From NCBI RefSeq assembly GCF_000219215.1, contig NC_015726.1:1364001-1428000 (forward strand): DNA of 64,000 nucleotides. Reading direction: 5' to 3'. Position numbers and translations under genes: made by a program. Positions within the stretch are counted from its first letter, which is position 1. Every line of letters starts with the position of its first letter. The notes under the pieces are model-generated. The model worked only from the letters and a program-made list of their open reading frames with translations, ran no database searches and was not told the origin of the DNA. This document shows positions 1 through 8,185 of the stretch, in pieces. This DNA comes from Cupriavidus necator N-1. Its GTDB lineage: Bacteria; Pseudomonadota; Gammaproteobacteria; Burkholderiales; Burkholderiaceae.

Positions 1-1
1 C

Positions 2-499
2 CCCGTCTACTCGAAAGCCGAGGCGAATAGAAGGGTAAGGCATGTCCTAAAGGAACCAGGCTTCCGCGCAGACCGAGACGCAGATGTCAACAGGCTTCTT
101 GGCGTGATTCAAGCGGCACGGGGAGGGGGATTCTTTGATGAGCGCGCTCAACTCAGCGCCACGCTAAAAGAGTGTCTGGATGAAGGGGAACTTCGCGAAT
201 TCTTTGCGGCGGACGAGGACCGCAAGGCCTGGTTCATAAAATCCGAAAAGCAAAGCGTACTGAAAGTACGCGCTATTCCACTGAACGATTCTCGAGCGGA
301 TCTGGTGTCCGAAGTCGCAGAGCGGATTTATCAGATCCGCTGCAAGATTGTGCATACCAAGGCGGAAGGCGGCGCCGGTGAAGTCGAATTGTTGCTTCCG
401 TATTCGAGAGAGGCGGAATCGCTAACACATGACATTGAGCTGGTCCGCTATGCGTGCCAGAAAGTCTTAATCTGCGCTAGCGTCCCTTTTCAACTTTGA
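2..499 (+). CDS. HEPN-domain-like protein, C-terminal part (5' end outside window)
   Basis: The reading frame is open from the window edge to a stop at 497-499, so about 165 C-terminal residues are visible and the true start lies to the left. Near the end it has an R-x4-H motif (RCKIVH) inside a helical stretch, the signature of HEPN domains, which are often RNases in toxin-antitoxin and abortive-infection systems. No other domain is recognisable in the visible part. It runs convergently into the integrase with a gap of 1 bp, so it may be a defence gene carried beside the integrase or belong to the neighbouring locus. The HEPN call rests on one motif and helical character; the whole protein could be an ApeA-like or other HEPN protein. 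Confidence 0.5.
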   Translation, partial: PVYSKAEANRRVRHVLKEPGFRADRDADVNRLLGVIQAARGGGFFDERAQLSATLKECLDEGELREFFAADEDRKAWFIKSEKQSVLKVRAIPLNDSRADLVSEVAERIYQIRCKIVHTKAEGGAGEVELLLPYSREAESLTHDIELVRYACQKVLICASVPFQL

Positions 500-500
500 A

Positions 501-1619
501 TTACCGGGGAATGGAGAGACGCACCGTCGAAACCGGCACGTCGCGCTGCTTGATATAGCCTTCGGTGGTCGCGCGATCTGTGTGTGCGCCGGCCACCTGC
601 AGGGCCTCGATGTCATAGCCTGCCTTCTTCGCGTCCGTGAGCGCCTTGGCCCGGATGTCCTTCACCGTGTAGTCCTTGCCTTCCAGCTTCGCGCGCACCA
701 GCGCATCCCGCCATGCGTCCCGGCATGCCGCCGCCGTCTTCGGCTTCCCACTGCGGTCGACCAGCACGAAATCATCAGCCAGCGCCTGCACTTTGATGCT
801 CCGGCGTAGCTCTTTGGCGCGGCGCAGCACCTCGTCAATCTCCGGTGTGATAGGCCAGTCCACCGCCTCGCCGCTGCTGTCCGCCGTCTTGCTCGGCACG
901 AAGTGGATCACACCGGCGTGGCGGTCCACCTGCGACCAGCGCAGCTCGCGGATGTCGGTCGAGCGCTGGCAGGTGAGATAGCAGAGATCGACGAAGACCT
1001 GCATCTCCGGGCCGGTGGGTACCTTGGCCGTGACCTCTTGCACTTCACCCCGGACGGCTTTTTTGTACTTGTAGGCGGCTAGGGCGGCCCGGATGGCAAG
1101 GAAATGGCCGTGCGGAATGTAGACCTTCCGCATCTTCGGCTTCTTCAGGGCGACCTCGCGGCACGGATTGATGGTGATGTGGCGACGCAACACCGCCCAG
1201 GCGAAGAACTTGGACAGCCAGCCCTTCATGGCGGTCTGGGTCGGCAGCTTGTCGGGCCAGTTGCCCAGCAGGAAGTCCTGCACCGCCCCGGGATCGATCT
1301 CCTCGATGCCATGCCGCTTGAAGGCCTTGCGGACATCCTCACCGCGGCGGCACCATTCGTCCCGGAAGGACTCTGCGTAGTGTTTGGCGTGCTGCTCCAT
1401 GTAGATGGCGACCAGCCGCGACATGCTGCCTTCGTCGCCGTCGACATCGGTCTTGCGCTTCTCCTCGGCCAGGCGCTCGAACATGCGGGTCTCGCCCTCG
1501 TCGACGCGGCAAAGCTTGATCCACTTCTCGTCGGTGTTCCGGACCCAGAAGTAGCTGCCGTAGCGGATGTACACCCGGCTCGGCAGGCCGTCCGGCTTCG
1601 TGCGGCGCCTTGCGTTCAT
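501..1619 (-). CDS. Tyrosine recombinase / phage integrase
   Basis: 372 residues, the usual size for a lambda-type integrase. The catalytic domain shows the first Arg in the CQRSTDIRELRW stretch, a KDIRAKALTDA box where H-x-x-R is usual, and AGAHTDRATTEGYI at the end, which carries the C-terminal His and the Tyr nucleophile. The second box reads KDIRAKA, so its His is replaced by Lys, which is seen in some phage integrases. A longer frame extends to 1781, but the ATG at 1619 is preferred: GGAAGG lies just upstream and the start overlaps the stop of the DUF4224 gene as ATGA. It would integrate and excise the island, probably at tRNA-Pro(GGG), whose 3' fragment lies at 17,357. That pairing is an inference because the integrase is far from that site. 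Confidence 0.88.
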   Translation of the reverse strand: MNARRRTKPDGLPSRVYIRYGSYFWVRNTDEKWIKLCRVDEGETRMFERLAEEKRKTDVDGDEGSMSRLVAIYMEQHAKHYAESFRDEWCRRGEDVRKAFKRHGIEEIDPGAVQDFLLGNWPDKLPTQTAMKGWLSKFFAWAVLRRHITINPCREVALKKPKMRKVYIPHGHFLAIRAALAAYKYKKAVRGEVQEVTAKVPTGPEMQVFVDLCYLTCQRSTDIRELRWSQVDRHAGVIHFVPSKTADSSGEAVDWPITPEIDEVLRRAKELRRSIKVQALADDFVLVDRSGKPKTAAACRDAWRDALVRAKLEGKDYTVKDIRAKALTDAKKAGYDIEALQVAGAHTDRATTEGYIKQRDVPVSTVRLSIPR

Positions 1620-1912
1620 GCTGCCTTCCGGATCGGGATGAGGGGAGTTCGAGTAGGCGCGCTTGCGCCCGGCAGCACGCCGGCGCGCTTGGCCTGAAGC
1701 CCTTCGAATGCCGACCAGGTCATGATGACCCGGCCATCGGCGCGCTGGACTGGCGTGACGCCAAAGTGCCGCTGGAACCACTGCACCTGCAGGCTACGGC
1801 GCTTGAGGCCGGTGACGTCCTGCAGGTCCTGCTCACTCATCAATCTGTTGTCCACTTGCTGCTCCCAGTGTTGCCGGGTAATTGCGATGATCCGTTGTGC
1901 TTCTTCAGTCAT
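1616..1912 (-). CDS. DUF4224 excisionase-like protein
   Basis: 98 residues. The middle part (MSEQDLQDVTGLKRRSLQVQ, then WFQRHFGV) matches the short helix-turn-helix of the DUF4224 family, which is regularly found directly upstream of phage integrases and is thought to act as an excisionase or DNA-binding partner. The start at 1912 is chosen because it overlaps the preceding gene's stop (ATGA); a longer frame to 2017 has no such support. Its own stop overlaps the integrase start by 4 bp, so the two are probably translationally coupled. The DNA-binding role is inferred from family and position. Confidence 0.75.
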   Translation of the reverse strand: MTEEAQRIIAITRQHWEQQVDNRLMSEQDLQDVTGLKRRSLQVQWFQRHFGVTPVQRADGRVIMTWSAFEGLQAKRAGVLPGASAPTRTPLIPIRKAA

Positions 1913-2433
1913 GCCGTGAACCGCTGCGGCTTGGTGCTGGCCGCGATGTAGAGAGGGTGTTTCGGGCTGCCGTCCTTGTTCAGGCCCAGATGGTGCAGCA
2001 GCGTGCCGCGCCCGCACATCCTGATGATCCGCAGCACCTCGGCCGCGCGCGCAGGCGCCGCCTTATGGGCTCCCCACGCGCAGATCACCAATGAGCAGCG
2101 GTCGAGCGCATCCATGATGGCGCACTCGTTGCGGTCGGGCCGGTCGCCCAGCGGAGCGGGGTGGGTCAGCAACCCTTCCGGATCTGTCGAGCGCAGCGGA
2201 AACAGGTTGACCACCTCCAACCGGCCGTACTTCCCGGCCAGCGCCCGTTGCATGCACCTGGTGACCGTCGGATCGTTGACCAGGTGGTCGGCGGTCGACG
2301 GGTTCAGCATGATGAAGCCGAGGCCCGGGGTGCTGCGGTCCCAATCGCGCCAGAGGCGGTAGCGGTACTGTTCGCAGTCGGAGAGGATGCAGCCGGCCTC
2401 GCCGTCGAGGGTGGTTTCAATCAGTCGTTTCAT
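1909..2433 (-). CDS. DUF1643 domain protein
   Basis: 174 residues covering a complete DUF1643 domain: the segment LGFIMLNPSTADHLVNDPTV is the family hallmark, followed by FPLRSTDPEGL and a conserved CAWGAHK. The biochemical function of DUF1643 is not established; the family is common in phages and mobile elements of proteobacteria. The gene lies in the leftward early operon, overlapping the downstream DUF4224 gene by 4 bp and following the next upstream gene by 10 bp. The Met at 2433 is the only sensible start. Confidence 0.8.
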   Translation of the reverse strand: MKRLIETTLDGEAGCILSDCEQYRYRLWRDWDRSTPGLGFIMLNPSTADHLVNDPTVTRCMQRALAGKYGRLEVVNLFPLRSTDPEGLLTHPAPLGDRPDRNECAIMDALDRCSLVICAWGAHKAAPARAAEVLRIIRMCGRGTLLHHLGLNKDGSPKHPLYIAASTKPQRFTA

Positions 2434-2443
2434 GGCATCCCCG

Positions 2444-2887
2444 TCATTTCGTCACGCCGCGCCATACATAGTCGCCCTTGTCCTCGCGGATGGCCGGTTC
2501 TTCACCCTGGCACGGGCATTCGTAACCGGAAAGGCGATCCGCCACCGGCCGCCAGAAGTTGCGCACCAGGCCGTGGGGCACGTGGTTGTCTTCCTTGGCG
2601 TCGAGTAAGTCGAACTGGGCCAAGACCCACAGCGCGTCCGCCGCGGAGATCCTGCCGCCGTGCTGGCTGATTGAAAGGTGATACTCCGGGCCCAAATCGG
2701 GCTGTCCAGCCTCGCGCGCCACTTCTACGGCGCTGAACACGCAGATGCCGTGCTGCCGATGGAGCCACACTTCGCATGGCCAGCTGCCGACGCCGGCGCG
2801 GCGGATCGCCTCTTGGGCCAAGTCGGAGCTATCGAGCAGCCAACCCGTGCCGGCCGGTCGCTTCGGTTTGAGGATGAAGTCGGTCAT
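2444..2887 (-). CDS. Phage protein of unknown function (147 aa)
   Basis: I do not recognise a named family. The protein is soluble, moderately acidic and rich in Trp, with a conserved-looking core (EYHLSISQHGGRISAADALW) and a C-terminal CPCQGEEP segment that could bind a metal. The start at 2887 overlaps the stop of the preceding gene as ATGA, so I prefer it to the longer frame beginning at 2920. It is part of the leftward early operon between an ASCH-like protein and DUF1643, a position where phages of Burkholderiales carry variable small genes. Confidence 0.7.
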   Translation of the reverse strand: MTDFILKPKRPAGTGWLLDSSDLAQEAIRRAGVGSWPCEVWLHRQHGICVFSAVEVAREAGQPDLGPEYHLSISQHGGRISAADALWVLAQFDLLDAKEDNHVPHGLVRNFWRPVADRLSGYECPCQGEEPAIREDKGDYVWRGVTK

Positions 2888-3516
2888 GGCAGCCTCCTGA
2901 AGTCCACGACCCAGACCCATGGGTTAGAGTCCCACGCGCCGGCGCCTTTGATGTTGTCCCACAGGTTCTGATATGCGCCGCGCGGATCGGCGAAGCCAAC
3001 GTGAGAATCTTGGGAAGCGAACCACGGGCCATTGAATGGCACTTCGCAGTCGCGCCATACGCCCTCTGCCGCGGCATCCGCTTCGCTGCAGTCGTTCAGC
3101 CGCTCGACGAGCACGCCGGTCACTTCCAACGCCAGGCGGCACATCGCCCGGGGCATGTGGATGCTCGGCTTCCAGGTGATCGCCTCCGCCGGCGGGATAT
3201 TCGTGAAGTCAGCCGGCACGCATGCCGGATAGTCGGCGCGGTAGACGGTCGGTCCCGGATCCATCGCGGTCGGCTGCGCCCACGTCTCTCGCACCCACAA
3301 GCGATCGCCGGGCTTGCCATAGGGGCAGTGGATCGTGATGTCCTGCAGGCGCGGCAGCAGTAGGCCGTCGAGCGGCTTGGCCAGCCAGTCGCCGACCAGG
3401 TTGCCTTGCTCGTTCACTTCGGGCTGAGGCTTCACTATGCGCCTCGTCTGGGTCTTCCGGCCGTCGAGGATGGCGCGCACCATGGCGCCGCTGAAGAGGA
3501 TGGGGCGTCCTTTCAT
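2884..3516 (-). CDS. Phage protein of the morphogenetic/ASCH-like type
   Basis: 210 residues beginning MKGRPILFSGAMVRAILDGR, the typical opening of a widespread phage family often labelled phage-related morphogenetic protein. The later CPYGKPGDRLWVRETW segment resembles the conserved strand-turn of ASCH/PUA-like folds, which bind RNA or modified bases. The frame is open upstream to 3813, but homologues begin at this Met. The 3' end overlaps the next gene by 4 bp (ATGA). The molecular role is unknown; the family name is only descriptive. Confidence 0.75.
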   Translation of the reverse strand: MKGRPILFSGAMVRAILDGRKTQTRRIVKPQPEVNEQGNLVGDWLAKPLDGLLLPRLQDITIHCPYGKPGDRLWVRETWAQPTAMDPGPTVYRADYPACVPADFTNIPPAEAITWKPSIHMPRAMCRLALEVTGVLVERLNDCSEADAAAEGVWRDCEVPFNGPWFASQDSHVGFADPRGAYQNLWDNIKGAGAWDSNPWVWVVDFRRLP

Positions 3517-3560
3517 CGGGTCACGCTCAAGATTTCCGGCTGGCCGCCGATATGGCGCCC

Positions 3561-3800
3561 ATGACCAAGTTTTTCGACAAGAAGCTCGAGGACGAGCTGG
3601 GCACCGCGGCTGCCCTCCAAATTGCCGCATTGGGCGCTGACGTGCGTGCCACCATGGATCGGATGAACGCAATCCGTGTCGCGCAAGGCAAGCCCACGCT
3701 CGAGCAGGAGATGGCTGAGCTTGAGGCCTTTGAGCAAGAGGAGATCCGGTCTGGTCGAGCCAAGCCGGAAGACTTCGAGTGGGAGCCTCCGCTGGACTGA
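3561..3800 (+). CDS. Small acidic phage protein, unknown function
   Basis: 79 residues from the ATG at 3561 (a further ATG lies at 3552), acidic and largely helical, ending EDFEWEPPLD. It is unusual in running rightward inside the leftward operon, with its stop 2 bp from the stop of the methyltransferase gene. An open frame on the other strand (3513-3806) happens to overlap both neighbours by 4 bp, but its Leu/His/Gly-rich composition is that of the reverse strand of a Glu/Lys-rich gene, whereas this strand has normal codon bias. No clear Shine-Dalgarno is visible, so confidence is moderate. Confidence 0.45.
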   Translation: MTKFFDKKLEDELGTAAALQIAALGADVRATMDRMNAIRVAQGKPTLEQEMAELEAFEQEEIRSGRAKPEDFEWEPPLD

Positions 3801-3802
3801 GG

Positions 3803-4867
3803 TCATGCTGCACTCTCCAGCACCAGGCCCAGCTGGCGCGTACGCTCTGCCAGCAGGGCGATGTAGTCAGGGTTCAACTCGGCGCCGAGCCACCGTCGGC
3901 CCAGCCGCTGTGCGACGCTGGCCACCGTTCCGGAGCCCATGAACGGGTCGAAGACGATGTCGCCGGGCCGGCTGCCGGCGAGGATGCAGGGCTCGACCAA
4001 GGACTCCGGGAAGGTGGCGAAGTGGGCGCCATCGAACGACTGCGTCGGGATGGTCCAGACGCTTCGGCGGTTGCGCGTTCCAACGGACTCGGTCACGGCG
4101 GCGCTAAACGATGCGTTCTGCTTCACGCGAGGCTTGACCACCTTGTCGTAGCCGCGACCGAATCCGACCCCCGTACCGGAGTAGCGGCCCTTCAACTGCC
4201 GGTGGCCGCCAGGCGACGTGTCCCAGCCGCTGGGAGCAGCCTTCGGGTTCACGCCGGCGCCACGCGCATGGGCGCCGCCGGAAACGGGCTCCTGCATGGC
4301 CTCGAAGTCGTAGAAGTACTTCTCGCTCTTCGTCAGCAGGAACACGTACTCGTGCGCCTTGGTGCAGCGATCGTGAACGCTCTCCGGCATCGGGTTCGGC
4401 TTGTGCCAGACGATGTCCTGCCGCAGCCACCAGCCCGAGTCCTGCAGAGCGAATGCCAGTCGCCACGGCTGGCCGACAAGATCCTTCGGCTTCAAGCCCT
4501 CCACCCGCACATCGCTGCGCGGGATAGGCGTGTCATCGCGCCGCCTGCTGGCAGTCATCGACCGGGCCTCGGTCGCGGCCGGGGACGGGCCCCACGGCGC
4601 GCCGCGTGAGCCGGCATAGCTGTCACCCATGTTGAGCCAAAGCGTGCCGTCATCGGCGAGCAGCTGCCGGCACAAGACGAACACCTCGACCATATTGGCA
4701 AGGAATTCCGGCAGCGAGGCCTCCAGCCCCAGTTGCCCGTGGACGCCATAGTCCCTCAATCCCCAATACGGCGGGCTGGTGACGATGCATTGCACACGCA
4801 CGCCGGCGGCGATCAGCTCGCGCATGACCTCGCGGCAGTCGCCCTGGTAGCAGTGGTTGGTCAGCAT
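3803..4867 (-). CDS. Phage DNA methyltransferase (N4-cytosine/N6-adenine class)
   Basis: 354 residues of the amino-methyltransferase fold in beta order: the catalytic motif IV TSPPYWGLRDYG is near the N-terminus and the AdoMet-binding motif I FDPFMGSGT is near the C-terminus. SPPY is typical of N4-cytosine enzymes, whereas N6-adenine enzymes usually have DPPY or NPPY, so m4C is suggested but not certain. No restriction endonuclease partner is adjacent, so it looks like an orphan phage enzyme, presumably protecting phage DNA from host restriction. The start at 4867 is chosen because the protein aligns from MLTNHCYQGD; the frame continues to 4933. The rightward gene at 4903 begins 35 bp away on the other strand. 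Confidence 0.88.
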   Translation of the reverse strand: MLTNHCYQGDCREVMRELIAAGVRVQCIVTSPPYWGLRDYGVHGQLGLEASLPEFLANMVEVFVLCRQLLADDGTLWLNMGDSYAGSRGAPWGPSPAATEARSMTASRRRDDTPIPRSDVRVEGLKPKDLVGQPWRLAFALQDSGWWLRQDIVWHKPNPMPESVHDRCTKAHEYVFLLTKSEKYFYDFEAMQEPVSGGAHARGAGVNPKAAPSGWDTSPGGHRQLKGRYSGTGVGFGRGYDKVVKPRVKQNASFSAAVTESVGTRNRRSVWTIPTQSFDGAHFATFPESLVEPCILAGSRPGDIVFDPFMGSGTVASVAQRLGRRWLGAELNPDYIALLAERTRQLGLVLESAA

Positions 4868-4902
4868 GCTACGATGCCTCGCGCAAGCAAAGAGGAGAAA
4901 AG

Positions 4903-5538
4903 ATGCAAGGGTGGAAGTCCGTGCTTGGGGCACTTGGCGGCACTGTTGCCGTCATCGCGATATCGATTTTTGGCGCCACTTCGGCAATGACTAAGCCGTA
5001 CGATCCCAGCCTTATGGCAAGTTGGGTGCAGGCCACCGGATCTATTGCGGCGATTGCAGGGGCATATCTCTTGGGATTGCGTCAGGAGCGTGCCGCTTAT
5101 CGACTTCAGGAACAGGCAGAGGTAAGAGAGGCCCAACGCATGCGCGACACCATCCGAGCAGTTGCCAAAGCTGGGGTAGATCGAGCAGTCGCTGCGGAAC
5201 GTTTGTTGTTCACGCCCGATCTCGACGTCAATCCTACGCCGTTCATCTTTGGAGGCGTTTCCGCAATCGTGGAGCGCATCGAGGAGGCGAGACGCGCAAT
5301 GACAGCGATACCGCTCCACCAAATCGGAAAGGCGGAAATCGTGCTTTCCGTGTCCGACTTGACGTTTGCCCTGGCCGACTTTGCTGAGACGTTGAGGGAA
5401 ACGGAGCAAGAGTACAAGCGCGCCCATGCAGCCTATGAATCCTTCGAAGCGGGGACTTACCCTGGGAGAGCGAAGCTGGACGTAAACAATGTCAATGGCG
5501 TGTATGCCCGTCTTTGCGAAAACTTGGTCGAAGAGTAA
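4903..5538 (+). CDS. Two-TM membrane protein with coiled coil, moron-like
   Basis: 211 residues with hydrophobic segments near residues 7-27 and 40-58, then a charged, helical cytoplasmic part with long coiled-coil-like runs (RQERAAYRLQEQAEVREAQR). No named family recognised. AGAGGAG precedes the ATG by 6 bp, and an extended -10-like element (TGCTACGAT) sits just upstream near 4867. It stands alone on the + strand between two leftward methyltransferase genes and uses more AT-rich codons, so it looks like an independently acquired and expressed moron. It resembles the gene at 7505 in architecture. A role in superinfection exclusion or abortive infection is possible but purely contextual. Confidence 0.7.
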   Translation: MQGWKSVLGALGGTVAVIAISIFGATSAMTKPYDPSLMASWVQATGSIAAIAGAYLLGLRQERAAYRLQEQAEVREAQRMRDTIRAVAKAGVDRAVAAERLLFTPDLDVNPTPFIFGGVSAIVERIEEARRAMTAIPLHQIGKAEIVLSVSDLTFALADFAETLRETEQEYKRAHAAYESFEAGTYPGRAKLDVNNVNGVYARLCENLVEE

Positions 5539-5555
5539 TTCGCTATTCATGCCGA

Positions 5556-7346
5556 TCATGCAACCTCCGCAGGCTGTGCCACCGACAGCGCCACTGCGAC
5601 CGGCCGCACCCATACCGGCGTCGCCGACAACATGAACGTCTCGCCGGACTCGGCCAGCAGCAGGGTGGTGCCCATCACCTCGGCGATTGCCTGCGCGGCG
5701 TCCGGCGGTACCGCGTTGCCGATGCGCTCGCGCCATGCCTGGTCGCTCAGGCCGTCCAGCTCGAGGTATTCCTCCGGCTCGATCAGCGACTGGATGGCCG
5801 CCAATTCGAGCGTAGTGAACGGGCGGTGCCAGGTGCCGTCCAGCGCGCGGATGATGGCCACCAGCTTGTCGTTCGCCGCCGGCAGACGAGGGTCGGCTAC
5901 AGACCAGCGTCCGTTGTCGTGGCCAGCAGCTGCCGAAACGGCGCCGCTCGGCTGATCCCAGCTCACCACGCCGTAATGGCCACCCGTCAGGTAGTTGTCG
6001 CCGCGCTCGCGCCGCATGCCCGGGCGCGGGTCGGCCACGGCATACGCACCCTGGCCGGTGTCGCTGCGGGCGATGACCGTCCCGGCCGGCTCGTCGTAGC
6101 CGGTGATGCGGTACTTGCCGGCGCCCTCGAATCCCATAGAGGCGCGGGGATCTTGCACGCACTGGCCGGTTCCGTGCGCGCTGGTGACGGCGCCGGCGGC
6201 CTGCTGCCACGGCACGATCCGGAACTCGTTGTTGTGCTTGGCGGGGCCGGCATGGCGCGGGTCCGCGACGCTGAACGTACCCTGGCCGGGGTTCGTGCCA
6301 GCAGTGATCGTTCCCGACGCCTCACCCCAGCGCAGGACGCCATACTGCTGGTATTGCGCGGCATTGGCCGGGCCGCGCGGGTCGGCGATGGAGAATGTGC
6401 CATTGCTCGGTAGCGACTCACCGGCAACCGCGCCAGCATGCTCGTCCCAGTTCAGGACGCCCAGCGCACCATTGCGGCGTTCCGGCATGATCAGGTAGTC
6501 CCGCAGGTGGCCGTTCACTACCTCCAGACGGTTCAGGCTGCGCCAGTCACTACCGGCCTCGACAAATGCCAGGCGCACCCAGGTCTTCCACTGCAGGGAC
6601 GGCACGCGGTGCATCGGGCCGCCAGCGGCATCGCCCGGCTGCGGCATGCGGCCAAGCACGGTACCGACGCCCTGCAGGCGCCGCAGCTCCGGTTCGTACA
6701 GGAAGGCCGGCACCCTTTCCATGTGGCGCGCCACCAGCAGGAAGCGCTTGCGGCTCTGGGCCAGGCCGCCAAGCTCGCCGCAGTCGTGCGTGGTCTCGTT
6801 CACGGCATAGCCGTAGTGGCGCAGGATCTGGTTGATCTGGTCCAGCAGGTGCCGGCCGCGCGTGGCCAGGCGCGGCACGTTCTCGAACACGATCAGCTCA
6901 ACCGGGTCGTCCTTCCAGGCCTCGCACATCAACCAGACGCAGCGCAGCGTCAGCTCGTTCAGCGCCTGGTACTTCGGCGTGCGGCTCAGGGTCTCGGAGA
7001 GGAGCCCAGACGCGCCCTTGCAAGGCGACGATATGAACACACAATTCGGCCGCTCATTGCTGGCGGCACGCCGGATGTCGGAAGGCATGGCCTCGCGCCA
7101 GCCAGCTGGCGGCTCCTTGCCGTGGAATGCCGTGTACTGCTGCCGGGTGAATAGGTCCATGACGGTGCATGGCACGCCCACCAGCGTCTCGAAGTCGCGG
7201 GCGGCTGCCGGGTCGACATCGATGCCACCGATGCAGCGCCAGGTGGCGACCATGTTGCCGACCTGCGAGGCTGCCTTCTTGAAGCCTTTGGCACCGCCGC
7301 CGAGGCCGCAGCAGAAGCCGAACGTTTTGTACTCGCGGCGGATCAC
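5556..7346 (-). CDS. DNA cytosine-5 methyltransferase with repeated insert
   Basis: 596 residues, longer than the usual 300-450. The C5-methyltransferase motifs are in order: AdoMet motif I (FCCGLGGGAKGF, residues 11-22), catalytic Pro-Cys (SSPCKG, Cys 109), ENV (155-157), QSRKR (197-201) and motif X GNAVPP (543-548). Between QSRKR and motif X, where the target-recognition domain belongs, five repeats of about 40-45 residues run from about 294 to 487, each with a Trp/Tyr-x-x-x-(A/S)G-(A/T) opening and an (A/Q)DPR end. The start is GTG at 7346 with GGAGGT upstream. The enzyme probably methylates phage DNA; the specificity cannot be read from sequence. No cognate nuclease is adjacent. Confidence 0.9.
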   Translation of the reverse strand: MIRREYKTFGFCCGLGGGAKGFKKAASQVGNMVATWRCIGGIDVDPAAARDFETLVGVPCTVMDLFTRQQYTAFHGKEPPAGWREAMPSDIRRAASNERPNCVFISSPCKGASGLLSETLSRTPKYQALNELTLRCVWLMCEAWKDDPVELIVFENVPRLATRGRHLLDQINQILRHYGYAVNETTHDCGELGGLAQSRKRFLLVARHMERVPAFLYEPELRRLQGVGTVLGRMPQPGDAAGGPMHRVPSLQWKTWVRLAFVEAGSDWRSLNRLEVVNGHLRDYLIMPERRNGALGVLNWDEHAGAVAGESLPSNGTFSIADPRGPANAAQYQQYGVLRWGEASGTITAGTNPGQGTFSVADPRHAGPAKHNNEFRIVPWQQAAGAVTSAHGTGQCVQDPRASMGFEGAGKYRITGYDEPAGTVIARSDTGQGAYAVADPRPGMRRERGDNYLTGGHYGVVSWDQPSGAVSAAAGHDNGRWSVADPRLPAANDKLVAIIRALDGTWHRPFTTLELAAIQSLIEPEEYLELDGLSDQAWRERIGNAVPPDAAQAIAEVMGTTLLLAESGETFMLSATPVWVRPVAVALSVAQPAEVA

Positions 7347-7504
7347 GCAACACCTCCATCCAAAAGATTGGGACGGGTCGCGTAGTTGTTCGAGAAGTTA
7401 TCGATGGACCGATCGACATGAACATACAAATCGGACTGCGCGCTGGCAAATGACGTTGCCGGTGCCATGTTAGGATCCCACCCTAAAGAAAAACAGGATC
7501 GGGT

Positions 7505-8182
7505 ATGTCTTACTTTCTTAGGCTCGCCGAATGCATGGTGTTGGCGTGCGTGGTTGCGGCGGGAGTTTGGGTGGTGACCGTGGCTGTTCCCAGTGCGTCC
7601 AATTCGCAATTCAGCGGCAAGACTTTTTGGGAAGTCGTATCCGCAATCGGAACTGTTGCGGCGGTCGTTGTGGCACTCGGCATCGCACTGTGGCAGGAGG
7701 CTCTTCGTCGAAGCGAAGCAAAGTTGCGAGCTCGGCTTACAGCGACAACGCTCGTTGGTCCACTCGGCCGGAACATTGACCGGCTTCAACGAGCAAGCCG
7801 GGCTATAGAAGAGGCAGAAGTTGCCTACGAAGGTGCTGTGTCGCACACGGTGCGTGACGTTTGGGATCTTGTCCAAGCGCGAAACGAAGCAGTGACGGAA
7901 GGTGGCCAGATTGCGTTTGAGTTGCTGTTGGAGATTGAGGAAATCTCGCTGGAACAACTGGCCGTAATTTCGGCCTTGGATGCGCGCCATGCTGAGCAGA
8001 TCGCACAATCTGCTGCAGAGTCGAGACACACATACGCGCTTCTGGATCCCAGGAGCTACCACGCTGTAACCCCAGCTGGACGGGCGAACATCGCGAACCA
8101 ATTGCGTACTGCCGAGGCACTCTTGAAGCCAGCGTGGCAGGCATTTCAACAGATCGCATTTCGTGCATCGAATCAAACCTAG
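7505..8182 (+). CDS. Two-TM membrane protein with helical domain, moron-like
   Basis: 225 residues with hydrophobic segments at about residues 9-28 and 45-64, followed by a long helical region (EALRRSEAKLRARL onward) that is probably cytoplasmic. The layout copies that of the gene at 4903, though direct similarity is weak. It lies on the + strand within the leftward phage operon and has lower GC than its neighbours. An extended -10-like element (TGTTAGGAT, ending 7476) sits 28 bp before the ATG, and a weak hairpin with a T-run follows at about 8188-8215, so it appears to be a self-contained transcription unit. No family recognised; a phage-exclusion role is a guess from context. Confidence 0.7.
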   Translation: MSYFLRLAECMVLACVVAAGVWVVTVAVPSASNSQFSGKTFWEVVSAIGTVAAVVVALGIALWQEALRRSEAKLRARLTATTLVGPLGRNIDRLQRASRAIEEAEVAYEGAVSHTVRDVWDLVQARNEAVTEGGQIAFELLLEIEEISLEQLAVISALDARHAEQIAQSAAESRHTYALLDPRSYHAVTPAGRANIANQLRTAEALLKPAWQAFQQIAFRASNQT

Positions 8183-8185
8183 AGC

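Noticed and set aside
3513..3806. Leftward frame of 97 codons overlapping both neighbours by 4 bp
   Set aside because: Its composition (Leu, His, Gly, Arg) is that of the reverse strand of the acidic rightward gene at 3561; the 4-bp overlaps arise because the start of one neighbour and the end of the other happen to contain ATGA.
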